Assembly: GCA_038117205.1 (NCBI GenBank) | Contig: JAYOFL010000012.1 | Coordinates: 1 to 64,000 of the forward strand | Source: JAQBZY01 sp038117205 | GTDB taxonomy: Bacteria > Pseudomonadota > Alphaproteobacteria > Rhodospirillales > Casp-alpha2 | DNA length: 64,000 nucleotides | Direction: 5' to 3' | Shown here: positions 32,299-41,165 of the stretch, in pieces | Layout: every line of letters begins with the position of its first letter | How positions within the stretch are numbered: position 1 is the stretch's first letter | The notes under the pieces: model-generated | The model's input: only the letters and a program-made list of their open reading frames with translations | What the model was told of the DNA's origin: nothing | Databases searched by the model: none | Position numbers and translations under genes: made by a program

Positions 32299-33483
32299 TT
32301 ACCGGAAGAGCGACAGGATACCCTGTTCGGCCTGACCGGCGAAGGCCAAGGCCGAGATACCCAACTGCTGACGGGTCTGCAACGCCAGCAGGTTCGCGCC
32401 TTCTTCGTTGATGTCGGCAAGCGTCAGCTTGGCGGCACCGGCTTCAAGGGCGTTCACGTACTGCTCGGTGAAGTCGAGGCGGGTCTGCAGCAGCGCCACG
32501 TTACCACCCAGCGTCGACGCATTCGCGCGGAGCGACGTCAGCGCGCTGTCGAGTTCCGTGATAATGGCAGTGACCTGCGTCGAGTTGCCTTGGAGCACGT
32601 AGTTGGTCGTTTCGGCGGCGATGCTGACACCCGTGCCGAACGCGGCGGAACCCGCACCGGTCAACAGACCGGCCTGGGCGACGACGGCGTAAAGGCTGGT
32701 GCTCAAGCCCGCGGCGCCGGTACCGTTCGAGTCCGCAGTCGAGGCGACCGTGAGGGTGATGACGTCGCCGGCCGAAATCTTCAGCGAGGTCGCACCGGTG
32801 TGGCCCTGGACGGAGACGGAAACCGTACCGTAGGTGAACACGAAGGTGCTGTTGGAGGCCAGCGTCTGCGCCGAACCCTGGTAGGTCACGGTGAGCAACT
32901 CGCCCGCCGTCAGGACGACGCCCGCGCCGCCGGCCGTGTAGTTGACCGACGAGTTTGCACCGGCCTGCGTCACTTCGTCGAGGCCGAGGCCGCTCGCGCG
33001 GACGTTGACGGCGTTAATGGTGAGCAAGCTGCCGGTCTTGTCCGAGAACGAAACCTGCAGGGTTTCCGTCGTGTTGTTGACGAGGTTGATGCCCTGGTAG
33101 GTGGCGTCGTCGGCGAGCAGACCAACCTGCGTGCGCAGCTGCTGATACTGCGTGATGAGGTCCGTAAACTGCGTGCCGGTCGCCGACTTCAGGGAGTTCG
33201 CAACACCCTTGAGCTGGCGGACGATGTTTTCGATGCTCTCGATGGCTTCGAGGGCCGCCGACACGGAGCTGACGCTCTGGTCGATGGTGTCCTTCTTCTC
33301 CGTGAAGTCGGAGGCGCGGTCGTTCAGCGACTTGGCCTGGAAGAACGAGACCGGATCGTCGACGGCCGAAGCGACCTTCAAACCCGTCGACAGGCGGTTC
33401 TGGGTACGATCGATGAGGTCGGTGGTGTTCTGGAGGGAGAGAAGGCTGCTGCGTACGGCAGCAGAAAGAGAAACGTCAGTCAT
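32299..33483 (-). CDS. Flagellin, filament subunit
   Basis: A 394-residue flagellin. The N-terminal D0/D1 helices (LLSLQNTTDLIDRTQNRLST, GLKVASAVDDPVSFFQAKSL) and the C-terminal end (TRQQLGISALAFAGQAEQGI then LSLFR) are diagnostic. The central region (about residues 150-310) is rich in Ser, Thr, Ala and Gly with no Cys, a good surface for O-glycosylation by the Maf- and FlmG-like enzymes encoded nearby. The ribosome-binding site AAAGGAG precedes the ATG. flaF lies upstream on the same strand and flbT is divergent, matching the classical flagellin-flaF-flbT block of alphaproteobacteria. Confidence 0.95.
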   Translation of the reverse strand: MTDVSLSAAVRSSLLSLQNTTDLIDRTQNRLSTGLKVASAVDDPVSFFQAKSLNDRASDFTEKKDTIDQSVSSVSAALEAIESIENIVRQLKGVANSLKSATGTQFTDLITQYQQLRTQVGLLADDATYQGINLVNNTTETLQVSFSDKTGSLLTINAVNVRASGLGLDEVTQAGANSSVNYTAGGAGVVLTAGELLTVTYQGSAQTLASNSTFVFTYGTVSVSVQGHTGATSLKISAGDVITLTVASTADSNGTGAAGLSTSLYAVVAQAGLLTGAGSAAFGTGVSIAAETTNYVLQGNSTQVTAIITELDSALTSLRANASTLGGNVALLQTRLDFTEQYVNALEAGAAKLTLADINEEGANLLALQTRQQLGISALAFAGQAEQGILSLFR

Positions 33484-33584
33484 GACTTAATGCTCCTTTC
33501 TAGAGTACTTGTCGCGGGGTTTCCTGCCCCACAGGCACGCCACGAACAGAATTCTTCCGTTCCCGGCTTTCTCGCCATAGCCCG

Positions 33585-33613
33585 TTGTTAACGGTTAATG
33601 CCAGCAATGTCAA
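33585..33613 (-). promoter_or_regulatory. Candidate promoter of the flagellin gene
   Basis: On the minus strand TTGACA, a 17-bp spacer and TAACAA lie about 102-130 bp upstream of the flagellin ATG. The -35 is perfect and the -10 weak. No good sigma54 or sigma28 motif was found in this 202-bp gap, so this is the best candidate, though unproven. Confidence 0.35.
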
Positions 33614-33685
33614 CCAGCAGAATTTATCTGGCGATCGAGAAACCTTACGAAAGCTGGACAAAAACAATCGAAACCCAGGGTGATC

Positions 33686-34045
33686 CTAAATTCGGGTCGC
33701 ATTCGCGCCCTCCAAAAGACCCTCGGAAATCTGCAAATTGATATTAATGAACGCGTCGAGGGTGGTATCGGGCAATTCCCCTTCCCGCATGGTCTTGTCG
33801 GCGACGAATTGGCTGAGTTTGGTCAGATTGTTCTTAACCTCCTGCGGCAAGGTGCAATCGGCGCGCATGACGATGGTTCGAAGCGCCACCCAAACCTCAA
33901 GATTTTGATTAAGAGCGTCCGTCAGCACACCGGGCTCGTTATCCTTCCACATCCGAGCCTGGTCGATGCGAATGGCGGCCTGCGACAACTGGAACGCCTG
34001 TTCCTCCGCGACGGTGGAAATTGCGTCGATTTCGGAACCGCTCAT
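33686..34045 (-). CDS. flaF: Flagellar regulator FlaF (second paralogue, next to flagellin)
   Basis: A 119-residue FlaF. The helical core has AIRIDQARMWKDNEPGVLTD, LNQNLEVWVALRTIVMRAD, LPQEVKNNLTKLSQFVADKT and a final NINLQISEGLLEG. Length matches known FlaF proteins (about 115-120 residues), unlike the longer copy at 20005. It lies between flagellin (202 bp downstream, same strand) and divergent flbT. In Caulobacter FlaF is needed for flagellin secretion and works opposite to FlbT, which lowers flagellin mRNA stability. Confidence 0.9.
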   Translation of the reverse strand: MSGSEIDAISTVAEEQAFQLSQAAIRIDQARMWKDNEPGVLTDALNQNLEVWVALRTIVMRADCTLPQEVKNNLTKLSQFVADKTMREGELPDTTLDAFININLQISEGLLEGANATRI

Positions 34046-34235
34046 TTCTTTAGTCTCCTCCTGAACCGTCCCAATCCGGCCGGTGCCAAAGTATCCGTTC
34101 AGTTTTTTCCCTGGTCAAGCGGTTGCCCCGCCAAGTTGACCGCCATGGGTTGCGAGGAGTACGGTCCGAGATTAATTAAACTTGGATTTTTTACTTTGGC
34201 CGTCGCCCGTCGGCGCATCGCACCGAGGAAATAAA

Positions 34236-34652
34236 GTGCCCCTAAAACTCGATTTCAAAGCCGGCGACAAGATGGTGATCAACGGCGCCGTCCTGGAGAA
34301 CATCGGCCCGAACGCCAAAATTCTCGTGCACAATGACTCGGCGATCCTTCGCGAAAAGGAAATTCTGTCCGTCGCAGATACCAAGACGCCGGCGTCGCGT
34401 GTCTATTTTTCTTTACAATGTGCGTACATGTTTCCTGACAAAAAGGACGAGTACCTGCGCATTTTCGAACAATTTCTCGCCGAATACGTCGCCGCCTGCC
34501 CGAGCGCGACCGACATCGCGGACGAAGTTCGCAAGGGAATCAGCGAGGGGCGCATATACAAAGGATTGAAGGCGGCACATAAGCTGATCCGGCACGAGCG
34601 CGACCTTCTCGAAACCCTTCACGATCGCGTCAAAGAGGTGGCAAAAGAGTAG
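34236..34652 (+). CDS. flbT: Flagellin mRNA regulator FlbT
   Basis: A 138-residue FlbT. The start is the GTG at 34236, giving VPLKLDFKAGDKMVINGAVL, the standard family N-terminus, with GAGGAA just upstream; a longer frame from 34182 lacks family counterparts. Further motifs are VLENIGPNAKILVHNDSAIL, RVYFSLQCAYMF and a helical end (GRIYKGLKAAHKLIRHERDL). FlbT binds the 5' leader of flagellin mRNA in Caulobacter and couples its decay to hook completion. The divergent arrangement with flaF is typical. Confidence 0.93.
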   Translation: MPLKLDFKAGDKMVINGAVLENIGPNAKILVHNDSAILREKEILSVADTKTPASRVYFSLQCAYMFPDKKDEYLRIFEQFLAEYVAACPSATDIADEVRKGISEGRIYKGLKAAHKLIRHERDLLETLHDRVKEVAKE

Positions 34653-34747
34653 GTATTCGCATTCTTCATTGCGGGACCATGCGTTATTCGGGCGTCATGC
34701 ACCGTATATCCGTGTACCGGCCAGCGGAAAGAGCTTGAGTTTATGAA

Positions 34748-36931
34748 ATGAACGGTGCGTCGCCGGTTGACGATCTCATCAATGCACTGAATTCAATATT
34801 ACAGTCGCGCGGCACCAATGCGGACTTCGTCGCCGCTTTCGAACGGATATCAAGCAACCACCGCCTGAACGGAACGGAGATGCTCGAATTGGTCGAGGCA
34901 TCGGGCCGAAGCGATTTGGTGGATCAAATCATTGGCCGGGTTCTATCGAACAGGCCCGGAGATCGTGAAATCTACTGTTTCGCGCTTCAATTCTACATCC
35001 AGGGCAATCGCTACGCGCGCGGAGTCCGCATCGCGACGGATTGCCTGCGCCGCTTTCCAAACGACGCCTTTCCCTACAATTTTCTCGCTTACGCCTTCAA
35101 ATACCTCGGCAATCCCGACCGCGTCCGCGAGCTCCTGGCGGAAATGTACGGCCAGCGGATCCAGCCGGTCTTTTTCCAAGCGGCGATGAAGCAGGATATC
35201 CCGAACGCGGTCGCCACGGCCGCGGCGGCTGAGGTCGCGGCGGCAAGCGCCATCGAATTTCCGGCCATTCAGCCCGAATTCGGTTCGCCGCAAGGTTCTC
35301 CGCAAGTTAGCACGGGATCGGCGCAAGAAATCGGAACTGACGGCGCGACCCTTGTCGGAGAACTGGGGAATGCCCGCGTCGGCGGGGAATACCGGTTCGA
35401 GTTCGGCTTCTCTGAAACGAACCTCGACATGGCAACGCCTTGGAAACCCGTGCCACCCGGGCTTTTTGCCGAAATCTGGGAAAATGCCGTGGCTTCGGTT
35501 GGAAATTGGCTCGTCTATGGGGCCGCTCATCGCTTCAAAGCGTCCCCGAGTGCGATCGAATCGGAATGGCCGTTCGGCATCGACCGAAATCATCTGGACG
35601 GCATCGGCCAGGTCACTCTTCTCTACGGTTGGCGTCCGAGCGCCGTGCAGCCGGACGAGGGTAATCGTCCCGATGTGCCAGGGCCGGCGATCGATCTGCG
35701 CGGCGGAAAGATATCGTTCCGTGTTCGCCACAGCGGCATGGAAGGTTCCGGCGGCGTCTATGTCGTCGGCTTGAATTCCTATCTCGTCGGCGATCCGGAA
35801 GGACGCGCCAGCCAATGGATGATGACCGGGCAGCCCCAACTGCCCGCCGAATTTCCAGACGGAAAATTGCGGGATATCGAATTCGATATCGACGAGAATC
35901 CGGAGAACTGGACCTTTGCCGCCAACAACCCGAATGAACAGGACGACAGCTCTCGCTATACGTACCTACCGGTTAGCGACTTGGTCGAGACCCATAATTG
36001 CGCGATCACCATGACCGAGGCGTTTACCGACGAAACGAAAATCGCGAAAGGCACCCTAGAATTACAGGGCGGCCGGATCATCTATCGCGACCGGTCGATA
36101 ATCCGCGACGGCTATGGCGCGGAACTTGTTGCAGCCCCCGGCGACGACCTGGCGGCCGCGCGACGGCTTGTGAACGGCAAGTATCGCAATATTAACGACG
36201 GCTGGCAGGGCAATTTGGCGAAGGGGGCTCCCACGTTCTTGTGGCGCCTCCCCGACGGCGCCCAGCCACAGACCGTCGTCCTCGCGCAGCATCCCGTGGC
36301 GCCAACGAGAACCGCCATCGTTCGCCTTCTCCGCGAGGGCGCGGTTATTGAAGAGCATCGTCTCAATATGCCCAACCCTTCCGCCAACGCCCCAGAACGC
36401 ACATCGGTGGAAATGAACGCGCCGGCTTGGCCGACGCATTTGGAAGTCACGCTCGATTCCGGTCACGTCGGCGCGTCCGCTGGCCTCCTCGGCGTCGAGG
36501 CGTTCGGCACGTTCACGCCCGCCATCGTGGCCCAGGAGCCCGTCACCTTGTCCGCCGATGTCGATGCCATACCTTCGGGGTCGACGATGCGTTACCGCCT
36601 CGTCTATCGGGATTCGTTGGGAACGGTCGCCGGCGAGGTGTGTGAGCATGACGCGCCCAGCGACAGGAAACCGCTTCTCAAAAGCCTCTCTCCCATCGAT
36701 GACAAAGGGACGCACTGGCTCGTCCGCGCCAATGCGATGGGTCTGTCGAGCACCCTGTCCGTCAGCCTTGACGACGTCTCGTTTGCAGAGATTCCGCTCG
36801 GCTGCAGTTCAATTCGCCGGCACGCCGCCATACGGATTCCCGAGCATCTCCGAGACCGCGGCGGACGCATGTCCGTGCAGGCCCGCAATCAGGAGGGAGA
36901 GAGCAATATCCTGGAAGCGATGCTCTCCTAA
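34748..36931 (+). CDS. Unknown 727-residue protein next to flbT
   Basis: No family was recognised. Residues 1-145 are helical and TPR-like (EIYCFALQFYIQGNRYARGV, DAFPYNFLAYAFKYLGNPDR). An Ala/Pro/Ser/Gln linker (about 155-200) leads to a region rich in Gly, Trp and aromatic residues with a beta-sandwich look (about 210-430, including DLRGGKISFRVRHSGMEGSG and FPDGKLRDIEFDIDENPENW), resembling carbohydrate-binding or concanavalin-like folds. The last 300 residues also look beta-rich. There is no signal peptide. The gene is flanked by flbT and, convergently, a glycosyltransferase gene. A glycan-handling or flagellin-glycan surveillance role is possible but only a guess. Confidence 0.75.
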   Translation: MNGASPVDDLINALNSILQSRGTNADFVAAFERISSNHRLNGTEMLELVEASGRSDLVDQIIGRVLSNRPGDREIYCFALQFYIQGNRYARGVRIATDCLRRFPNDAFPYNFLAYAFKYLGNPDRVRELLAEMYGQRIQPVFFQAAMKQDIPNAVATAAAAEVAAASAIEFPAIQPEFGSPQGSPQVSTGSAQEIGTDGATLVGELGNARVGGEYRFEFGFSETNLDMATPWKPVPPGLFAEIWENAVASVGNWLVYGAAHRFKASPSAIESEWPFGIDRNHLDGIGQVTLLYGWRPSAVQPDEGNRPDVPGPAIDLRGGKISFRVRHSGMEGSGGVYVVGLNSYLVGDPEGRASQWMMTGQPQLPAEFPDGKLRDIEFDIDENPENWTFAANNPNEQDDSSRYTYLPVSDLVETHNCAITMTEAFTDETKIAKGTLELQGGRIIYRDRSIIRDGYGAELVAAPGDDLAAARRLVNGKYRNINDGWQGNLAKGAPTFLWRLPDGAQPQTVVLAQHPVAPTRTAIVRLLREGAVIEEHRLNMPNPSANAPERTSVEMNAPAWPTHLEVTLDSGHVGASAGLLGVEAFGTFTPAIVAQEPVTLSADVDAIPSGSTMRYRLVYRDSLGTVAGEVCEHDAPSDRKPLLKSLSPIDDKGTHWLVRANAMGLSSTLSVSLDDVSFAEIPLGCSSIRRHAAIRIPEHLRDRGGRMSVQARNQEGESNILEAMLS

Positions 36932-37024
36932 GCCTACCGCCATGCCCGGTGAATGAATGCACCAAGCGCCGCGCCGGCCGCAATCGATTCGGGCTCAGTT
37001 GCTGAGATCGAGCGGAGCCCCGCC

Positions 37025-38128
37025 TTATCCTCGGTTCGAAGCCTCAGCCAACGCGGCACGCAAATCGGCGACGACGTCCGTCCAATTCCAACGCTCCCGC
37101 TGCCGGAACCGTTTCGGCTCCGGATACCAAGGCGAGGTCCTGAAAACGTCGGTTTCCTGGTCGACCAGCGTCATCCAGCGCCAGTCCGGATAGCGGTACA
37201 GCACGATCCAAAGCGGCCGGCCCATCGCCGCCGTCAGGTGCGCGACCGCCGAGTCGATGCCGATGACGAGATCGAGCCCGGCAATGGCCGCCGCCGTGTC
37301 ACAGAAAGACCGCCGCGCCTCGAAGGCGGCCGGCGCGGCGATTTCCGGCCCGAGATCCGTGAAGGAGACATGGCCCGGCAAGAGCGCCCGCTCGGCGTCC
37401 GTCATGTCCGTCTGTAAACCGTAGAAATCGATTTCGGGCACTTCGAGAATCGGCAGCATTTCCTCGAACTCGAGGGATTTCTCCTTGCCGCGCGGGTTTT
37501 GCGCGTTGCCGCGCCAGGAAAGCCCGACCTTGGGCCGGTCGCCGGCAAGCCGCCGGCGCCAAACCGCCGCGTCGTCCGGCGACGGCGCGAGATAGGGCGG
37601 CAACGGCATGTTCTCCTCGTCGGCGCCGAAATACGCCGGCAGGCTGAACAGATCGACGTGGCGGTGGAAGAGCGGCACCTCGTCGCCCATCTGGATGATC
37701 TCTATTCTCGGATCGACGCCCGAGAAGAATTCCGCGAACCCGGCGTGACTGACGAAGATCAGCTTGCCGACACGGTCCGCCGCCCAGGGCAGGAAGCGGG
37801 CGCAGAGCACCGCGTCACCGAGCCCCTGGTCGACGTGCACCAGCAGCGTTTCGTCCGGAATCGGCGTCCCGTCCCAAAACGGCGCCGGCAGCTTCATGGT
37901 GCCCTTACGCTGATAAAAATCCGTCTTGAGCCTGTATTGAAAGAGCGGCCAGGCCTTCTCGTAATTCCCCATCAACAGTTGATGGCAGCCGTACACGTAG
38001 GCGGCGTCCGGGAATGCCTTCTTGAAGCCGGCGACCTGGCGATAGATCGTCTCCGCCTCGATGAACGAGCCGTTCAACTCCAAGTCTATGCCGTGCTGGA
38101 GCGCGAAACGCAGTTCGGGTGTCGGCAT
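37025..38128 (-). CDS. GT9-like glycosyltransferase without TPRs
   Basis: A 367-residue protein with the same C-terminal fold as the TPR-GT proteins at 30687 and 54801 but only a short helical N-terminus (LQHGIDLELNGSFIEAETIY). Motifs are LLVHVDQGLGDAVLCARFLP, VGLSWRGNAQNPRGKEKSLE and DLVIGIDSAVAHLTAAMGRP with PDWRWM. The start at 38128 is chosen because GGCGGAGGAGAC precedes it; the frame is open further upstream through the 13-bp repeats, where coding is unlikely. It is transcribed away from the asparagine-synthase operon and is the only minus-strand gene in the second half of the island. Confidence 0.8.
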   Translation of the reverse strand: MPTPELRFALQHGIDLELNGSFIEAETIYRQVAGFKKAFPDAAYVYGCHQLLMGNYEKAWPLFQYRLKTDFYQRKGTMKLPAPFWDGTPIPDETLLVHVDQGLGDAVLCARFLPWAADRVGKLIFVSHAGFAEFFSGVDPRIEIIQMGDEVPLFHRHVDLFSLPAYFGADEENMPLPPYLAPSPDDAAVWRRRLAGDRPKVGLSWRGNAQNPRGKEKSLEFEEMLPILEVPEIDFYGLQTDMTDAERALLPGHVSFTDLGPEIAAPAAFEARRSFCDTAAAIAGLDLVIGIDSAVAHLTAAMGRPLWIVLYRYPDWRWMTLVDQETDVFRTSPWYPEPKRFRQRERWNWTDVVADLRAALAEASNRG

Positions 38129-38191
38129 GTCTCCTCCGCCGGACGCGGCGCCGGTCATTGCGTCGATCATACGAAGGGGTGGCGGCACGGA

Positions 38192-38256
38192 CCAGCCCCC
38201 GTGGCCAGCCCCCGTGGCCAGCCCCCGTGGCCAGCCCCCGTGGCCAGCCCCCGTGA
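38192..38256. repeat. Five tandem copies of a 13-bp repeat
   Basis: The unit CCAGCCCCCGTGG occurs five times head to tail; the first four are identical and the fifth ends in GA. The array lies in the 201-bp divergent gap between the GT9-like gene (start 38128, minus) and the asparagine-synthase homologue (start 38330, plus), 64 bp from the first start. Identical copies point to recent slippage, so copy number may vary between strains and change promoter spacing. Confidence 0.95.
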
Positions 38257-38329
38257 CCGGACCCGGCGGCTTGCCCGGGGCGAAACACCGTGAAATTGTC
38301 ATGGCACCGACGAACGGAAAGGAACCGTC

Positions 38330-40165
38330 ATGTGCGGCATCGCCGGCGCCATCGGCCCCGCCCCCCTCGCCCCGGACCGGCTGCGGGACGCGCTCGCGAC
38401 CATGGCGCGGCGCGGCCCGGACGCGCATGGCGAATGGCGTGGCGAGATCGGCGGCCGGCACGTCACGCTGCTGCACACCCGGCTCTCGATCATCGACCTG
38501 GACGCCGCGGCCAACCAGCCGTTCGAACGGGATGGCCGGGTCCTGACCTACAACGGCGAAATCTACAATTACCTGGAAGTACGGGCGGAACTGGCGGCCC
38601 TCGGCCGTACGTTCCGAACCAAGTCAGACACGGAAGTGCTGCTCGCCGCCCTCTCCGAGTGGGGCGCGGAAGGACTCAAGAAGCTGGAAGGCATGTGGGC
38701 CTTCGCCGTCGTCGATCCGAAATCCGGCGAGGTCTGGCTGTCGCGCGACCGCTTCGGCGAGAAGCCGCTCTACACTTGGCAACTGGGGGATACGTTCTAT
38801 TTCGCCTCCGAGGTGAAGACCCTCGCCGCCCTCGCCGGCCGCTGGCCCAAGGTCGACGGTGAACAGATTCGCCGCTATCTGGCGCAGGGCTACAAACCCC
38901 TCCTGAAAAGGCCGCGCGGCTGGTTCCTGGAAATCGAGGAGCACCCCGCCGCAACCCTCACCGTCATTCCGGCCGTCGGCGATCCGACACGAACGACCTT
39001 CTGGCGGCCCCTTTTCCAGCCCCGCGACATGTCCTACGACGACGCCCTCGCCGGCGTCCGCGACCGGCTGATGACGGCCGTCGATCTCCGCATGCGGGCC
39101 GACGTGCCGCTGGCGTTCTGCCTGTCGGGCGGTGTCGATTCGTCGACGCTGGCGGCCATCGCCGCCAAGCGGCTCGGCCGGCACATCCACTGCTTTTCCG
39201 TCGTCGACGACGACGAACGCTACGATGAAAGCGCCAATATCGCCGACATGGTGGCGGCGCTCGGCTGCGATCATCACGTGGTGCGCACGTCGACGGAAGG
39301 CTTCTTCGAGCGCCTCGACGATCTCACCCGCTATCACGACGCGCCGGTGATCACGATCAGCTACTACATGCATTCCTTCCTGTCGGAAGCCATCGCCGAT
39401 GCCGGTTACAAGGTGTCGATCTCGGGGACCGCGGCCGACGAAATCTTCACCGGTTACTACGATCACTATCCGATGTGGCTGGCCGGCCGGCGGGCCGACG
39501 TGGACGACGCCACGTTCGCGGGCCTCGTCGCCGACTGGCGGGCGGGACCGGGCCGCTTCGTCAACAATCCGATGCTCCAAGACCCGATGCGGTTCGTCCG
39601 GACGCCGGACGCCCGCGACCACATCCTGCTCGACAGCGAGCTGTTCTCAAGCTTCCTGACGGCGCCGTTCACGGAACCCTGGGAGGAAGCGGCGCTGGCC
39701 CCCGAGCTGTTGCGGAACCGGATGCTGAACGAGCTCCTCTACGAGGCGGTGCCGATCATCCTGCACGACGACGACCGCAACTCCATGCGCTATTCGGTCG
39801 AGAACCGCTCACCGTTCCTCGACACCGACCTCGTGGATTTCCTGCTGACCGTGCCGTCCCGGCACCTGATCGGCGACGGCTATGCGAAGAAGCTGCTCCG
39901 CGACGCCGGCGACGGCATCGTTCCCGACACCGTGCGGCTCGACAAAAGGAAGCGCGGCTTCAACGCCTCGATCCTCTCCGTCATCGACCGGAACGACCCG
40001 GCGACGCGGGACCGGCTGCTGGCGGACGGGCCGATCTTCGACATCTTCCGGCGCGACGCCGTGGAGGGCTTCCTGAACGGCGATCTGACGTCGAACAGCT
40101 TTTCGAAATTCCTGTTCAGCTTCGTCGCCGCCAAGACCTTCCTGGACCAGCAAGGCGCGGCATGA
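38330..40165 (+). CDS. asnB: Asparagine synthase (glutamine-hydrolysing) homologue of the glycan operon
   Basis: A 611-residue two-domain amidotransferase. The N-terminal nucleophile Cys2 (MCGIAGAIG), RRGPDAHG and TYNGEIYNYLEVR define the glutaminase domain (to about 195); the synthase domain has the PP-loop CLSGGVDSS near residues 264-272 and DEIFTGYYDHYP. All key residues look intact. Homologues in sugar clusters often amidate a carboxyl group of a glycan building block rather than make free asparagine. It heads a long coupled operon: its stop overlaps a 34-codon ORF that in turn overlaps the sulfotransferase-like gene. Confidence 0.9.
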   Translation: MCGIAGAIGPAPLAPDRLRDALATMARRGPDAHGEWRGEIGGRHVTLLHTRLSIIDLDAAANQPFERDGRVLTYNGEIYNYLEVRAELAALGRTFRTKSDTEVLLAALSEWGAEGLKKLEGMWAFAVVDPKSGEVWLSRDRFGEKPLYTWQLGDTFYFASEVKTLAALAGRWPKVDGEQIRRYLAQGYKPLLKRPRGWFLEIEEHPAATLTVIPAVGDPTRTTFWRPLFQPRDMSYDDALAGVRDRLMTAVDLRMRADVPLAFCLSGGVDSSTLAAIAAKRLGRHIHCFSVVDDDERYDESANIADMVAALGCDHHVVRTSTEGFFERLDDLTRYHDAPVITISYYMHSFLSEAIADAGYKVSISGTAADEIFTGYYDHYPMWLAGRRADVDDATFAGLVADWRAGPGRFVNNPMLQDPMRFVRTPDARDHILLDSELFSSFLTAPFTEPWEEAALAPELLRNRMLNELLYEAVPIILHDDDRNSMRYSVENRSPFLDTDLVDFLLTVPSRHLIGDGYAKKLLRDAGDGIVPDTVRLDKRKRGFNASILSVIDRNDPATRDRLLADGPIFDIFRRDAVEGFLNGDLTSNSFSKFLFSFVAAKTFLDQQGAA

Positions 40166-40266
40166 GCGGTGCGGCGCGCTTTGCGGCCAAGGCGCAAGCG
40201 ACTATACAAGAAGCGGTCGCTGCCCGGCGGCGGCCCAATGACCTGGCGGGCGGAAACACCGGATGA
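40162..40266 (+). CDS. Small 34-residue ORF bridging asnB and the sulfotransferase-like gene
   Basis: Starts with an ATGA overlap at the asnB stop and ends with an ATGA overlap at the next start, so it exactly fills the gap. The peptide begins MSGAARFAAKAQATIQEAVA and is Ala- and Arg-rich, with one amphipathic helix likely in the first 22 residues. It may be a genuine small protein or just a frame that carries ribosomes to the next start. No family is recognised. Confidence 0.45.
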   Translation: MSGAARFAAKAQATIQEAVAARRRPNDLAGGNTG

Positions 40267-41165
40267 GCGAGAAGACCATCCACTTTCATGTCGGCAGCGG
40301 CCGCTGCGGCTCGACGCTGATCCAGGCCCTCTTCAACGAACCGGCGATGCATCAGGTCTTCGGCCATTTCGGCCTGCACTACGACCCGGGGATTTACCTC
40401 GCGCTCAACGACGTGACGCCGGTCTGGGAATACGACGAGGCGGTCTGGCGTGACTTGCGAGAACGCCTGATGGTGCCGCTCCTCTCCCGTCCGGAGGGGA
40501 ATTTCTTCGTCACCCAGGAAAACATCTTCGGCGCCGAGCACGCGGACGGCGCCGGCAACACCGTCGGCAATTCCATTCGCGCCATCCGCACACTTTGCGA
40601 CGGGTTCCGGGTACGCATCGTCTGCGTGCTCAGGCGTCAGGACAGCTTCGTCGAATCCCTCTACAACCAACTTCTGAAGCGTGGCGAGACTAGGGATTTT
40701 CCGGATTTCGTCGCCGCCCTGCCGGCCGACAACTTCGATTGGACGGCGATCCTCGACACCTATGCCGACGCCTTCGGCGCCGACGCCGTGACGGTGATCC
40801 CGTTCGAGAAGAAGATCGCCGCCAGCGGCGGTGTCGACGATTTCGTCGAAGCCATGCTGCGCGCCATTGGCGTCGAACAGAAGATCCGCTTCGACAATCT
40901 GCCGGTCATCAACCCGAGCCTGTCGCCCCGCGTGCGCCCCCTGATGCGTCACGCCAACCAGATCCTGACGCCGGTCGAGGCCAACAACCTGGCCGCCTGG
41001 TTCGAAGGCCACATTCCGAAGCGTCCGGACGAGCCGCACGAACTGTTCGACGACGCCGGACGCGCCGCCTTCCTGACGCGCTTCGCCGGCAGCAACGAAA
41101 TCCTGGCGAAGACATACCTCGCCCGATATCCGGCGGCGGCCGCCCATTACCGGGGCGGCGCATGA
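40263..41165 (+). CDS. Sulfotransferase-like protein, copy 2
   Basis: A 300-residue paralogue of the protein at 26402. The P-loop HFHVGSGRCGSTLIQ is at residues 7-21, and VCVLRRQDSFVESLYNQLLK lies near 119-139. Both copies share ATQEN or VTQEN with IFGAEH/FFGVNH, and VTVIPFEK. It is coupled to the downstream cytidylyltransferase gene by a 4-bp overlap. The presence of one copy in each half of the island suggests two acceptors or two positions on the glycan. PAPS-dependent activity is inferred only from the loops. Confidence 0.72.
   Translation: MSEKTIHFHVGSGRCGSTLIQALFNEPAMHQVFGHFGLHYDPGIYLALNDVTPVWEYDEAVWRDLRERLMVPLLSRPEGNFFVTQENIFGAEHADGAGNTVGNSIRAIRTLCDGFRVRIVCVLRRQDSFVESLYNQLLKRGETRDFPDFVAALPADNFDWTAILDTYADAFGADAVTVIPFEKKIAASGGVDDFVEAMLRAIGVEQKIRFDNLPVINPSLSPRVRPLMRHANQILTPVEANNLAAWFEGHIPKRPDEPHELFDDAGRAAFLTRFAGSNEILAKTYLARYPAAAAHYRGGA

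Noticed and set aside
33484..33685. Sigma28 promoter (GCC-GATAA-like GCCAGATAA) before flagellin
   Set aside because: The -10-like string is present on the minus strand, but no TAAA element lies at the required 15-bp spacing.
38192..38256. 13-bp repeats as a CRISPR array
   Set aside because: Units are contiguous with no spacers and far too short; it is a simple tandem repeat.
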